DNA from: Puniceicoccales bacterium
Lineage (GTDB): Bacteria > Verrucomicrobiota > Verrucomicrobiia > Opitutales > UBA953
Direction of reading: 5' to 3'
Assembly: GCA_031289285.1 (NCBI GenBank)
Contig: JAITPT010000303.1
Location: 1 to 13,611, forward strand
Length of the DNA stretch: 13,611 bases
Position numbers and translations under genes: made by a program. Shown here piece after piece: positions 9,701 to 13,611 of this stretch; position 1 is the stretch's first letter; every line of letters begins with the position of its first letter. The notes beneath the pieces are model-generated. The model was not told the DNA's origin, did not search any database, and was given only the letters and a program-made list of their open reading frames with translations.

Positions 9701-12700
9701 GCAACCGATAACTCCTTCGACGGCGTGACCGTCGCCGCCGGAACCCTCAGCGTCTCCCATCTGGGAAATCTCGGCACCGACAAGGGAACCAGCACCGTCG
9801 TCCTCGGCAAAACGATTGGAGATGTCGTCTCCCTCAGATACGAACGCCCACTTCTCGACGGCGAACCACAGGCAGGCGCAGTGCTCGACCTCATCGGCAA
9901 ACTGACCGTCACCAGCGGTGTTACCGCAAAGTTTGACACCGGCAGCACCGCAACAAGCACCGAGGCAGCAGGTCTCGCCGACTCCGGCGAGGCAGACTCC
10001 GGCGCTCGCATCAATCTGGGCACCTTGCTCAGCACGGGCGTCACTTTGCAAAACATCGGCGGGGGCACCGTCGCACTCGAAAACACCACCGCCTCTCCTT
10101 TCGCAGGAACCGTGAGCGGCGGTAAATGGAGCCTGCCAATCAGCGGAAAAGTCAACCTCGTCGGCCCCGATACGTCATTCTTCGCTCACGGCGCCGTCGG
10201 CGGAACCATCCACTTCGGCGCATTCACAGACGGCGTCGTCGAGGGAACTCCCGTCAGCAATTTGATGTCCGGCGTCGCACTCAATGCGCGCCTCGAGGGC
10301 ACGTTCTACGATAAGTTCCGCATAGACACCGCCACGCCCGTCTTCATCGGCACCGGAAACGTCCTCAATCTCACCGGCATCTGGCCTGCCCTCCTCCCAG
10401 GCCAACCCGCAAACGAATACACGATATTCTCCGCTACCGAGATTGACGCATCATGGTTCACCAGCGCCGGCGGCGTGTTGCCCTCCTCAACCACCTTCGA
10501 CATCACCGCCGCAGACATCCTCGCAGTCGGCGCAACGCCCCCACTCGTCTCCGCAAATGTCAACTTCAACGGCCTGCCTCTCGAAAGCCACCGCGCCGCT
10601 AAAATCTTTTTCGTAGGCACAAACGACGGCTCCTCCAGCACCTTGAACAGCGTGCGCATCAGCTTCTACGCAAAATACGCCCGCCTGAGCTGGACGGGCG
10701 GCGAAGACGAAAACGAAGACCTGCTCGTCTGGTCATCCGCTACACAAAGCGCCCCTTGGCTCGGTATCGCCCTCGACGCAGCGTTCCAAGAAACATTCCA
10801 AGATAGCTACTTCCTACACGGCGACATCGTGACCTTCGGAAACAAAGCCACAGACGAAAAATACAGAACCGTCCAAGTCGTCGCAAATCAGCCCGGTGAC
10901 TACATCGGCGGCGAGTTTCTCCTGCAAGTCGGCGCAATGAATGTCACCCAAGGAGGCTACACCTTCCGCGGAGCAAAAATCTTGGGCGTCGAAGACCTCT
11001 CCGCCGATTACGGCGACGACGCCGTCGGCGCGGGCACGGGCATCCTCTCCGTCCGCTACGCACAAGACCTCAGCACCTCCGCCGCAGATACAGTCTTCCA
11101 AAATACACTCGCATTCCAGAGCGTCACCATCGTCGGCGCACGCGCTGTCTTCAGCACCGGAAGCGCACTCACCACCCTCGGAGATGTCCGCATCTTCGGA
11201 GGCGGCGCTCTACAGCTGCAAACGACATTCGGAGCAGACGGCACTCAGCCACAAGCCTCCACGCAAACAACCATCGGCGGTGCTCTGCGCCTCGGCGACA
11301 TCGGATTCGACGCTGGCGGCTCTTTGCTGCCAACCGACCCAGCCTACGTCGCACCCTCCGGCGGGCGCATCGAGCTGGTGCTCGTCGGTAATCTGCCAAC
11401 CAGCGGCACCGCCGCCCGCGTGACAATCTCCCAGCCCGTCATCCTCGCTGGAGACACCGCCACCGCCGACATCCGCTCCGGCGCTGAACTTTCATTCAAC
11501 TTGCCCATCTCCGGCACCGTGCCCCTCACCAAAATCGGCACCGGCACACTCCTGCTCACCGGCACAGCATTGGTTGATAAAGACGACCCCGCACCCACGC
11601 CCGCACCCTACGACAGCGCTGTGACAGTCCGCGCTGGCAAAATCCAACTCAGCGACACAGAGGCACTCGGCTCCGCCCAAATCGCTATCGAAACCGCCGG
11701 AACTCTGCGCGTCGCGACAAACGGCACCTTCGACAACTCACTCACTGGCACCGGCACTTTCCTCGTCGAAACCAACACGCTCACACTCGCCTCCGATAAC
11801 AGCGCAAGCGGCCCCGCTGGCGTGGCGTTCACCGGAACTGTCCGCGTGAACGGAAACGGAACCCTCCTAATTGACGACCTGAGCGCAGTCGGCGACGCCA
11901 ACTTCGAGTTCGGAGACTCCCTCGCAGGCATCACGCGCACCGGAACTCTCGACCTGACCGGCATCGGAGCGACTGCCCTCGACCTCGGCAACACGCGCAC
12001 TCTCTCCGCATCCGGCAAGGGCGGCATCATACACCTCGCCGACGGCGCAACGCTCTCCTTCGGCGGAGAGTTCATCAGCGGCGCATTCTCATTCACTCAG
12101 ACCGCAGGGCCATCCCCGACCGCCATCGTCCTTTCCGGCGATAATAGCGACTTCACCGCAGCAAGCGGCGACGCAAACAAGGTCGCCTTCGGCTCCGGTA
12201 TCACCGTCACGCTCGACCACGAAAACGCGCTCGGCTCCGCTGCAATCACACTCGAACGCACTAACTCCGCACTCCTCGCCACACTCACGCTCGGCTCATC
12301 CGTGGACAACGTCGTCTTCGCAAATAAGTTCTCCGGCGCGGGCACCATCCTACTCGACGCTAAAAAGGTCGCATTCAGCAACACCGCCACTGACTTCTTC
12401 GGAACCGTCGAGCTGCGCAACGGAAGCGAACTTACTCTCGCCGGAGCAACCCTCGGCTCCGCCGTAATCGAGGCAGGCTTCGGAACCACAGGCGGCGATA
12501 AACTCATCGCCACCGACAACGGCGTCGCAAGCAACACCATCGCTCTCGGCGCAAAAGGCGCCAGCATCATCATCCCCGCTGGAAAACGCCTCGAAATCAC
12601 CGGAAAAATCTGGGGCGGTAACACCAGCGGAGAAGGAACTCTCACCGTCTCCGGCGGCGGCACCTTCGCGCTCTCCGGCATCAACAACGCAAGCGGCATA

Positions 12701-13611
12701 AACGGCGGACACACTGGCAGGCTCGTCATCGAGTCTGGAACGCTCGAAATCAAAGGTGGCGCAGATTCTATCGCAGGGCAGGGCGGCATCACTCTCGGCG
12801 TCTCCGCTCCCGTCACAGTCCTCACCTCCGCAACAACCACCGCCAACTTCGGAGCACGTGCCATTACCATCGGTCAGACCTCCACCTTCGACATCCACGA
12901 GAGTTCACACTGGGCTGTCATCGGCGGCGCAATTCTCGGCTCCGCACCAATCGTAAAAACTGGCCTCGGCCTTTTGCAAATCACAGGTCCCGTAAAAGAT
13001 GGCTTCTTCGGGCTGATAACGATGAACCCCGCCGCAGGTCAAAGCTCCGCTGGAACTCTCCAGATTGACTCCAGCAACGCTTTCGCAAACGCAACCGGCC
13101 TCGACGCTTCCGCTCGAAGCGCACTCGTCTTCAACGCAACTCAGACATTCAAACAGCTACTAATCGGGACAAACACCGCCGTGACCGTCGCCCCAGGCGT
13201 CGGCCTGCGAATTACCGAAAGGTTAGACCTCCAAGGAAGACTCAATAGCACCGTGCCGCTCACTTCGCTCGTCATAGAGGCTGGCGCAGAGCTAACAATC
13301 ACGCGAACCGGCGCCTCCGCAGACAACGGCATCATCAAAGCCAACAACATCAGCATCGGAGGCGGTAGCACCCTAAATCTCGACACCACGGGCGTCCTCG
13401 AAGCCACAAGCACCATGCAGCTAAACGGCCTCGGCTCGGTCATTCACATCAACATCACTTGGGACGAACCGATGCCAAACTACGTCATCGCTCGCGCTCA
13501 CGACTTCGAGGCAAGCGGACTGTCCGACGACCTTTCGGTGACAAACTCCGTCGAGGTGCGCGTCGGTAAGCCCGGGGCGTCGAAGGCAAAGGTGCCCGTG
13601 GACCCAAGCGT
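770..13611 (+). CDS. Giant secreted PATR/beta-helix protein (autotransporter-type adhesin-like), 3' truncated
   Basis: One frame runs without a stop from ATG 770 to the window edge, at least 4280 residues. ATG 770 is the first ATG after an in-frame TAA (704-706). It lacks a Shine-Dalgarno sequence, and GTG 977 or TTG 971 are alternatives. The order is: leader (1-73), Arg-rich n-region and hydrophobic segment (74-102, possible cleavage after SLA102), low-complexity T/N/S/A/P linker (to about 133), N-terminal beta-rich domain (134-340), then five super-modules starting at about 341, 755, 1600, 2676 and 3308. Bodies carry PATR units of type KTGaGtLtLtG-x(n)-Y-G-t-x-v-x-x-G-x-L, the family TIGR02601/PF12951 found in passenger domains of type V autotransporters. 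Composition is Gly/Ala/Thr/Ser/Asn-rich, with one Cys (C2068). The likely role is a surface or released structural adhesin; the ligand is unknown. The translocating barrel or anchor would lie downstream. No second gene separates it from the Rpn gene. The family call is strong; the function is inferred. Confidence 0.9.
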   Translation, partial: MKPELISDSAAAAVAAANTHGQDARATHRTSTAPAPASNAARDSVAQTILSVGVSEASPQATATQTGLSVLPFRPRRHRRPLTRFLARAAALGAAVTAASLAPELTNTNTNTSAPSAPSALAALLAPAAAASTMPDFGFEQTISVNFKGNGSEVNRDNPGAVPTPAASWINYIGGTGSLALTKNHLNQTISGITLNVTTPGLYAVRDGSANTGNAQLSHGILDNYNGPITLTISGLSTLFTSDYTVYLYFSNSDNANYHAFRINGTYYVGGTDTSVASASDQQFTGTQNIWTGLADGALVNGTHYLKVEDQTLDTLNIYSAQSANNVNGEIAGFQVSKVVGRTAAEDFLFWDGAAASWDNQAANTAFHIGSNTGTLAAFSADKITVFDTAAATNISLGETVAVDGLWVKSGDVTLSGNGALTLTSRAGRFAIDSGTSLTLAAAGTYSVNIPATVAFVVEGTLNLNKSLALDAALSGSSGTINVAAAGTTTTLTSAKNTYSGTYNVADGATLRVSGAGTLGAADTTTALSFGGASAALEIARDATAPSGAVFSTKRAFTGTAGKVNVAAGEFSYGGNAASGITFNAGNYAPAPAPGSAPAHLTLASGANVGTAQVGAATVTLESGSTTAALLLTNASTLRTNTSAAGPASVGTLTLNSPTLFSDTTRWELLGTPSAATSILTADSVTLNGASVTIDISAIISTLTANTAYTLLSSTAPITKNNGSDFQLSELPLGVNVSLSQTAQNLVLNVESVGFHRYVINGSTTGNFTNMDRWTVNDTGLNTAALPGNIYRFENTAPLRLHLAPSQTLRLVGNVASLDFNTPHGASWSSPDKQPVTDSMVVGLYVAGGGGVNSGPVTISGGVIDTGTVGANPSTSLAILVRSTSSPLIIRSKVIGSGTIARLHNGSGSNTVTVIDNDIGLQLQGDFSEYTGTIYGAGGARGVIIGDGTILGTGATVALTNVTYTNSNAYIVGNVDFGAKLVKGAGDFTIRPTPGYIVRFTGTAPGWYSSVGDITWTTGGTVAISSWANVDGGSISINGRASTLQLYGENGTVITAASGKSISFTNAETWIKVGTSDPRNDLLDPISITYSGTLGGTTARKTGKGELVVTVRPTYSGDTWIDEGQLKIYNPVNSFSSILGSATSAIRLLRPDTALIYDARNASNAITNVISGSGQLIKRGGETTVTTNSMTIQGTTNTFSGGLRIEFGRINLTGSAGGGAIEVWSGGQILLFRANTDWRNNLFITGSGVQESSGTIWYGAIRLDESATSKISGDITVVPNPEAGIYFASINGSAASGGTLRIAGNIIGATNAILRLGQDATSSNTGVTNGHIFSLTGENADWFGTIDVPTATAGVLRIGDGGNNGNLPNAAGITLGAASKLIANTTRGAEGNGTTLATGADLIIGGNITGGGTFEKQGSGTAILTGVASNFGGSTITVSAGALFVRGGGVNNVVVNTAANTVFGLTEGGSVQGTVNITNGATFVSGRGSVTGALNFTGTTATVRTTAVGDFTSVGLGGTHAAKVSFDLGPLYASLFEGGATGTQSLAVLGYSGLTAGALPTASWDVTQSGTYRPAATPTLTYENALIKVALTAAPNVLQWDTGSGNWQNGLTGWNVKTSGGALGVGNSTEFYTGDAVYFSGNTASINVTADVFPAAVIVENASGSTYTIGGTGKISGTGTKLYKDGTGTLTLSTANAYTGGTFVNSVPTGSTNTLVVNNVGALGSGPVTLGDNALLDISATSEDNAATGVRNAVIVNAPDTATVVAQGPAPNTAGVRYFNTPFVGDGILNLSTGAWINFPTNNRVTARLGVASPDFTGEIHLSTWAKFYLNVEGGDWRGTDFFLDGNFAVETSSSATSYSIENLLTAYTGTIHIAGSGYVFVTGATTLFAKGIIREVANFSALGASTTNNKVRAGTVDTSRLSSSSPDGHLVLGNNETKVPLWVDIIIGNATTDYTNAAAFGKAVTIVKEGKGVVSLTQAPQHTGGYIINEGILVYGAATPVNERPPVEVKTSDGTVAEWKGRIVVNPKGELWSNRYFASSVDDTNSRQFSAVVVGDNVNSGVFGANCYTRISDITLNGGTLYGLGTHSGANWGSWQIRDKVVVSADRLDPDTGMPLLDPVTGEKLKAIDGNTGLPVTPENPLISYIKSEKSTTDFEGVRMGYRGSSGNGLFTFQVEEAAKLIISASVRNDGNGSPNDDYSTGLRKTGAGELVLGAGIGFTIVGGATTDSLYRGPTYVDGGKLVVGRASQSSYFIAKPNTELGFTDGIGFYTAPSFIEIQQDARLILDFALPYTLNLTSPIEGAGDIVKTGPGTVTLGTAVYLFGEAEINAGALVLSTTGELANISGLSLTGNTAVFDISAKTAGFAPPSLTGDASGAQIQLGTRTFTVPVGDYAGSFIGSGTLEKTTNATLRLSGASPSLTGPANITGIVSVAQTYGLGKGALTFAAGAALEFKGNGPDGAADSDFDRYSHGEATVTLLGALSVRIAGAGKRVLFGDVSSTRTIAISGGVVGTGNFAGTLAGDNAVGTGVAVKAGATIATVTGARALSVFGEVTSGAGYGTGTISSFNSESFSGIRYDVRIAADTPTNHADKVTVGGDVTFGTTSNSINLSQWLPGNYEILTATGTMSNFYQNRFTLSVAGSPVSGLANRKDVRIWQTASSLWIQGAYKETELEWKGGAALGWTESRDVIAWYGREASSDTSFAPLDTVIFNERGAASNGVNIAASYTVGAWTITDDVSGNATRPSYSFDATQAVTISGAASDTDAQVESWAINKLTVSGGALATFSSNVALNFKDFLITGTGTDGTNSYASSALFNGAVTASASLTVAGGANADFSGALTVGATGATVTGTDSVLRVAGASVNAGGAAGAGFSALAGGTLEIAAGTDGAPSAISTEKIAISGATGAAATLKAAPRANTDIILNAPAFSDSLVLGAVGANIEVAAATSSGTGRLVINRTISGGALTKTGAGELALTATDNSFDGVTVAAGTLSVSHLGNLGTDKGTSTVVLGKTIGDVVSLRYERPLLDGEPQAGAVLDLIGKLTVTSGVTAKFDTGSTATSTEAAGLADSGEADSGARINLGTLLSTGVTLQNIGGGTVALENTTASPFAGTVSGGKWSLPISGKVNLVGPDTSFFAHGAVGGTIHFGAFTDGVVEGTPVSNLMSGVALNARLEGTFYDKFRIDTATPVFIGTGNVLNLTGIWPALLPGQPANEYTIFSATEIDASWFTSAGGVLPSSTTFDITAADILAVGATPPLVSANVNFNGLPLESHRAAKIFFVGTNDGSSSTLNSVRISFYAKYARLSWTGGEDENEDLLVWSSATQSAPWLGIALDAAFQETFQDSYFLHGDIVTFGNKATDEKYRTVQVVANQPGDYIGGEFLLQVGAMNVTQGGYTFRGAKILGVEDLSADYGDDAVGAGTGILSVRYAQDLSTSAADTVFQNTLAFQSVTIVGARAVFSTGSALTTLGDVRIFGGGALQLQTTFGADGTQPQASTQTTIGGALRLGDIGFDAGGSLLPTDPAYVAPSGGRIELVLVGNLPTSGTAARVTISQPVILAGDTATADIRSGAELSFNLPISGTVPLTKIGTGTLLLTGTALVDKDDPAPTPAPYDSAVTVRAGKIQLSDTEALGSAQIAIETAGTLRVATNGTFDNSLTGTGTFLVETNTLTLASDNSASGPAGVAFTGTVRVNGNGTLLIDDLSAVGDANFEFGDSLAGITRTGTLDLTGIGATALDLGNTRTLSASGKGGIIHLADGATLSFGGEFISGAFSFTQTAGPSPTAIVLSGDNSDFTAASGDANKVAFGSGITVTLDHENALGSAAITLERTNSALLATLTLGSSVDNVVFANKFSGAGTILLDAKKVAFSNTATDFFGTVELRNGSELTLAGATLGSAVIEAGFGTTGGDKLIATDNGVASNTIALGAKGASIIIPAGKRLEITGKIWGGNTSGEGTLTVSGGGTFALSGINNASGINGGHTGRLVIESGTLEIKGGADSIAGQGGITLGVSAPVTVLTSATTTANFGARAITIGQTSTFDIHESSHWAVIGGAILGSAPIVKTGLGLLQITGPVKDGFFGLITMNPAAGQSSAGTLQIDSSNAFANATGLDASARSALVFNATQTFKQLLIGTNTAVTVAPGVGLRITERLDLQGRLNSTVPLTSLVIEAGAELTITRTGASADNGIIKANNISIGGGSTLNLDTTGVLEATSTMQLNGLGSVIHINITWDEPMPNYVIARAHDFEASGLSDDLSVTNSVEVRVGKPGASKAKVPVDPS
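827..849 (-). repeat. REP-like hairpin with GTGG head inside the leader of the giant gene
   Basis: A perfect 7-bp inverted repeat (CACGGGC 827-833, GCCCGTG 839-845) surrounds a 5-nt loop. Read on the - strand, the hairpin is preceded directly by GTGG (complement of 846-849), close to the GTAG/GGAG heads of REP elements. It lies in the same leader as the paired element at 902-983 and is translated through. A dispersed palindrome is my reading; copy number cannot be judged from one window. Confidence 0.5.
902..983 (+). mobile_element. REPIN-like paired palindrome (two inverted GTAG-headed REPs) within the open reading frame
   Basis: A perfect 24-bp inverted repeat (902-925 against 960-983) has a 34-bp spacer. 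Each arm is itself a hairpin. On the left, GTAG (902-905) is followed by CACAGACA, loop ATCC, TGTCTGTG (906-925). The right arm is its exact reverse complement, ending CTAC (980-983). The spacer holds a third hairpin (CGTCGCC-GCA-GGCGACG, 939-955). A GTAG tetranucleotide 5' of a short hairpin is the known recognition layout for RAYT/TnpA-REP transposases. Two such units in inverted orientation define a REPIN. The element is read in the giant gene's frame, giving two similar peptides (QTILSV and QTGLSV). Its 82-bp length is not a multiple of three. No RAYT gene lies in the window. Confidence 0.75.
989..1075 (+). other. Signal-peptide-like segment of the giant protein
   Basis: Residues 74-102 (counting from ATG 770) start with a strongly basic stretch, RPRRHRRPLTR. 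They continue with a hydrophobic core, FLARAAALGAAVTAASLA, ending in S-L-A, an acceptable AxA-type cleavage site. A second Ala/Leu-rich stretch and T/N, S/A/P low complexity follow to about 1165. The charge pattern is that of a Sec signal peptide displaced about 73 residues from the annotated Met. This suggests either an extended leader or a real start within or just after the REPIN-like element. Confidence 0.55.
1169..1789 (+). other. N-terminal beta-rich globular domain
   Basis: Residues 134-340 differ from the rest of the protein. They are less repetitive and richer in aromatics (Y, W, F). Stretches such as ISVNFKGNG, PAASWINYIGG, GPITLTISGL, YTVYLYFSNS and HAFRINGTYYVGG have the alternating pattern of a beta-sandwich. 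The ISVNF...W-x-N...L-x-x-Y...TISGL..Y-x-V-Y-x-Y-F order resembles an N-terminal module I associate with verrucomicrobial and planctomycetal secreted giants. I cannot name a family, so a carbohydrate-binding-like fold is only a guess. It precedes the first W module directly. Confidence 0.45.
1790..3031 (+). other. Super-module 1: W motif, beta-helix body, Y-x-L-L cap
   Basis: This segment covers residues 341-754. It opens with FLFWDGAAASWD (W351, W358) and an ITVFDTAA strand, the usual W-x-G...W...V-x-F entry of PATR passengers. The body has regular strands of type VTLSGNGALTLTS. A divergent PATR unit at 2222-2308 contains YSGTYNVADGATLRV. It closes with a cap containing AYTLLSST (2891-2914) and the strand NLVLNVES. 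Confidence 0.7.
4067..4153 (+). repeat. PATR unit (module 2, first)
   Basis: Residues 1100-1128 read RKTGKGELVVTV, then YSGDTWIDEGQLKI. This fits the PATR consensus K-x-G-x-G-x-L-x-L followed by Y-x-G-x-T-x-x-x-x-G-x-L. Confidence 0.75.
5009..5107 (+). repeat. PATR unit (module 2, second)
   Basis: Residues 1414-1446 contain FEKQGSGTAILTG, then NFGGSTITVSAGALFVR. The G-S-G-T core and F-x-G-x-T-x-x-x-x-G-x-L tail match the PATR pattern. Confidence 0.75.
5810..5923 (+). repeat. PATR unit (module 3, first; best match in the window)
   Basis: Residues 1681-1718 contain KLYKDGTGTLTLSTANAY, then TGGTFVNS and NTLVVNN. It is almost the textbook G-T-G-T-L-T-L-S-x-x-N-x-Y-T-G-G-T-x-V sequence. Confidence 0.9.
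6668..6760 (+). repeat. PATR unit (module 3, second)
   Basis: Residues 1967-1997 contain IVKEGKGVVSLTQ, then HTGGYIINEGILVYG. Core and tail spacing are as expected for PATR. Confidence 0.75.
7094..7180 (+). repeat. Short D-x-x-T-G mini-repeat in the giant protein
   Basis: Residues 2109-2137 hold two 9-residue units (LDPDTGMPL, LDPVTGEKL) and a third related unit, KAIDGNTGLPV. The Asp/Thr/Gly turns look like a loop protruding from the helix. Similar acidic turns can bind calcium, but no full EF-hand or thrombospondin type 3 pattern is present. Confidence 0.5.
7382..7507 (+). repeat. PATR unit (module 3, third, with an expanded loop)
   Basis: Residues 2205-2246 start RKTGAGELVLGAG and end TYVDGGKLVVG. 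They are separated by a loop (GGATTDSLYRG) several residues longer than usual. Confidence 0.8.
7691..7783 (+). repeat. PATR unit (module 3, fourth)
   Basis: Residues 2308-2338 contain VKTGPGTVTLG, then AEINAGALVLST. The Y-x-G position is replaced by YLFGE. Confidence 0.75.
8795..10690 (+). other. Super-module 4: W motif, beta-helix body, Y-T-I-F cap
   Basis: This segment covers residues 2676-3307. It opens with WKGGAALGW...W (W2676, W2684, W2693) and LDTVIFNERGA. The body is rich in GGTLEI / SGGALT strands and has a clear PATR unit at 9662-9754. The cap contains EYTIFSAT (10415-10438) and a long tail ending VRISFYAKYARLS. Confidence 0.7.
9662..9754 (+). repeat. PATR unit (module 4)
   Basis: Residues 2965-2995 contain ALTKTGAGELALTATDNSF, then DGVTVAAGTLSV. 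All consensus glycines are kept. It is followed by LGNLGTD, the usual L-G-x-x-x-x strand after a PATR. Confidence 0.88.
11525..11650 (+). repeat. PATR unit (module 5, first, with Pro/Asp-rich loop)
   Basis: Residues 3586-3627 start LTKIGTGTLLLTGTALV and end SAVTVRAGKIQL. A DKDDPAPTPAPYD insertion sits where the short turn normally is. Confidence 0.85.
12950..13072 (+). repeat. PATR unit (module 5, last visible)
   Basis: Residues 4061-4101 start IVKTGLGLLQITGPV and end SSAGTLQIDS. The core lacks the usual Y-T-G, having GFFGLITM instead. Confidence 0.65.

Larger units (their letters stand above)
10691..13611 (+). other. Super-module 5 (open at the window edge)
   Basis: This segment covers residues 3308-4280 and beyond. 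It opens with WTGGEDENEDLLVW...W (W3308, W3321, W3330) and GDIVTFGNKAT. PATR units lie at 11525-11650 and 12950-13072, with a weaker one at 12629-12757 (GEGTLTVSGGGTFALSG). A cap begins at 13478-13501 (NYVIARAH), followed by the strand VEVRVGKPG. By analogy with modules 1, 3 and 4, a further W motif should come shortly after the window ends. Confidence 0.7.

Noticed and set aside
12629..12757. Additional PATR unit in module 5
   Set aside because: The G-E-G-T-L-T-V-S-G-G core fits, but the tail is separated by a long loop. I mention it inside module 5 rather than as a separate feature.

Overview
The window looks like accessory DNA from a GC-rich Gram-negative bacterium. It is most consistent with Verrucomicrobiota, probably the Opitutaceae, where giant proteins built from autotransporter-associated beta-strand repeats (PATR) are common. 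That assignment is inferred from protein style and codon use, not from a marker gene.

Layout. Positions 1-495 hold the 3' end of an Rpn-family (PD-(D/E)XK) recombination-promoting nuclease/putative transposase gene. Its C-terminal tail is swollen by an Ala/Glu/Lys coiled-coil repeat. Positions 496-769 are intergenic, almost free of G on the + strand, and made of two simple-repeat blocks: a CTCCCAY heptamer block and a degenerate ACYN tetramer block. I see no convincing promoter, terminator or RNA gene there.

From an ATG at 770 to the last base of the window, one + strand frame stays open without a stop, giving at least 4280 codons. I translated it line by line. It encodes a giant, Gly/Ala/Thr/Ser-rich secreted beta-helix protein. 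In order it has an unusual N-terminal leader, a signal-peptide-like segment (about residues 74-102), an N-terminal beta-rich domain (about 134-340), and five consecutive super-modules starting near residues 341, 755, 1600, 2676 and 3308. Most super-modules open with a Trp-rich W-x-G...W motif, continue as a beta-helix body carrying PATR units, and end in a cap with a Y-x-[IL] motif. The fifth cap lies at the window edge, so the gene continues beyond it. No translocator barrel or sorting signal is reached.

The most unusual structure lies at 902-983, inside the leader of the giant gene. Two inverted copies of a GTAG-headed hairpin flank a third hairpin. This is the layout of a REPIN (paired REP elements mobilised by RAYT transposases), here inside an open reading frame. 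It bears directly on where translation starts. A second, simpler GTGG-headed hairpin lies just upstream at 827-849.
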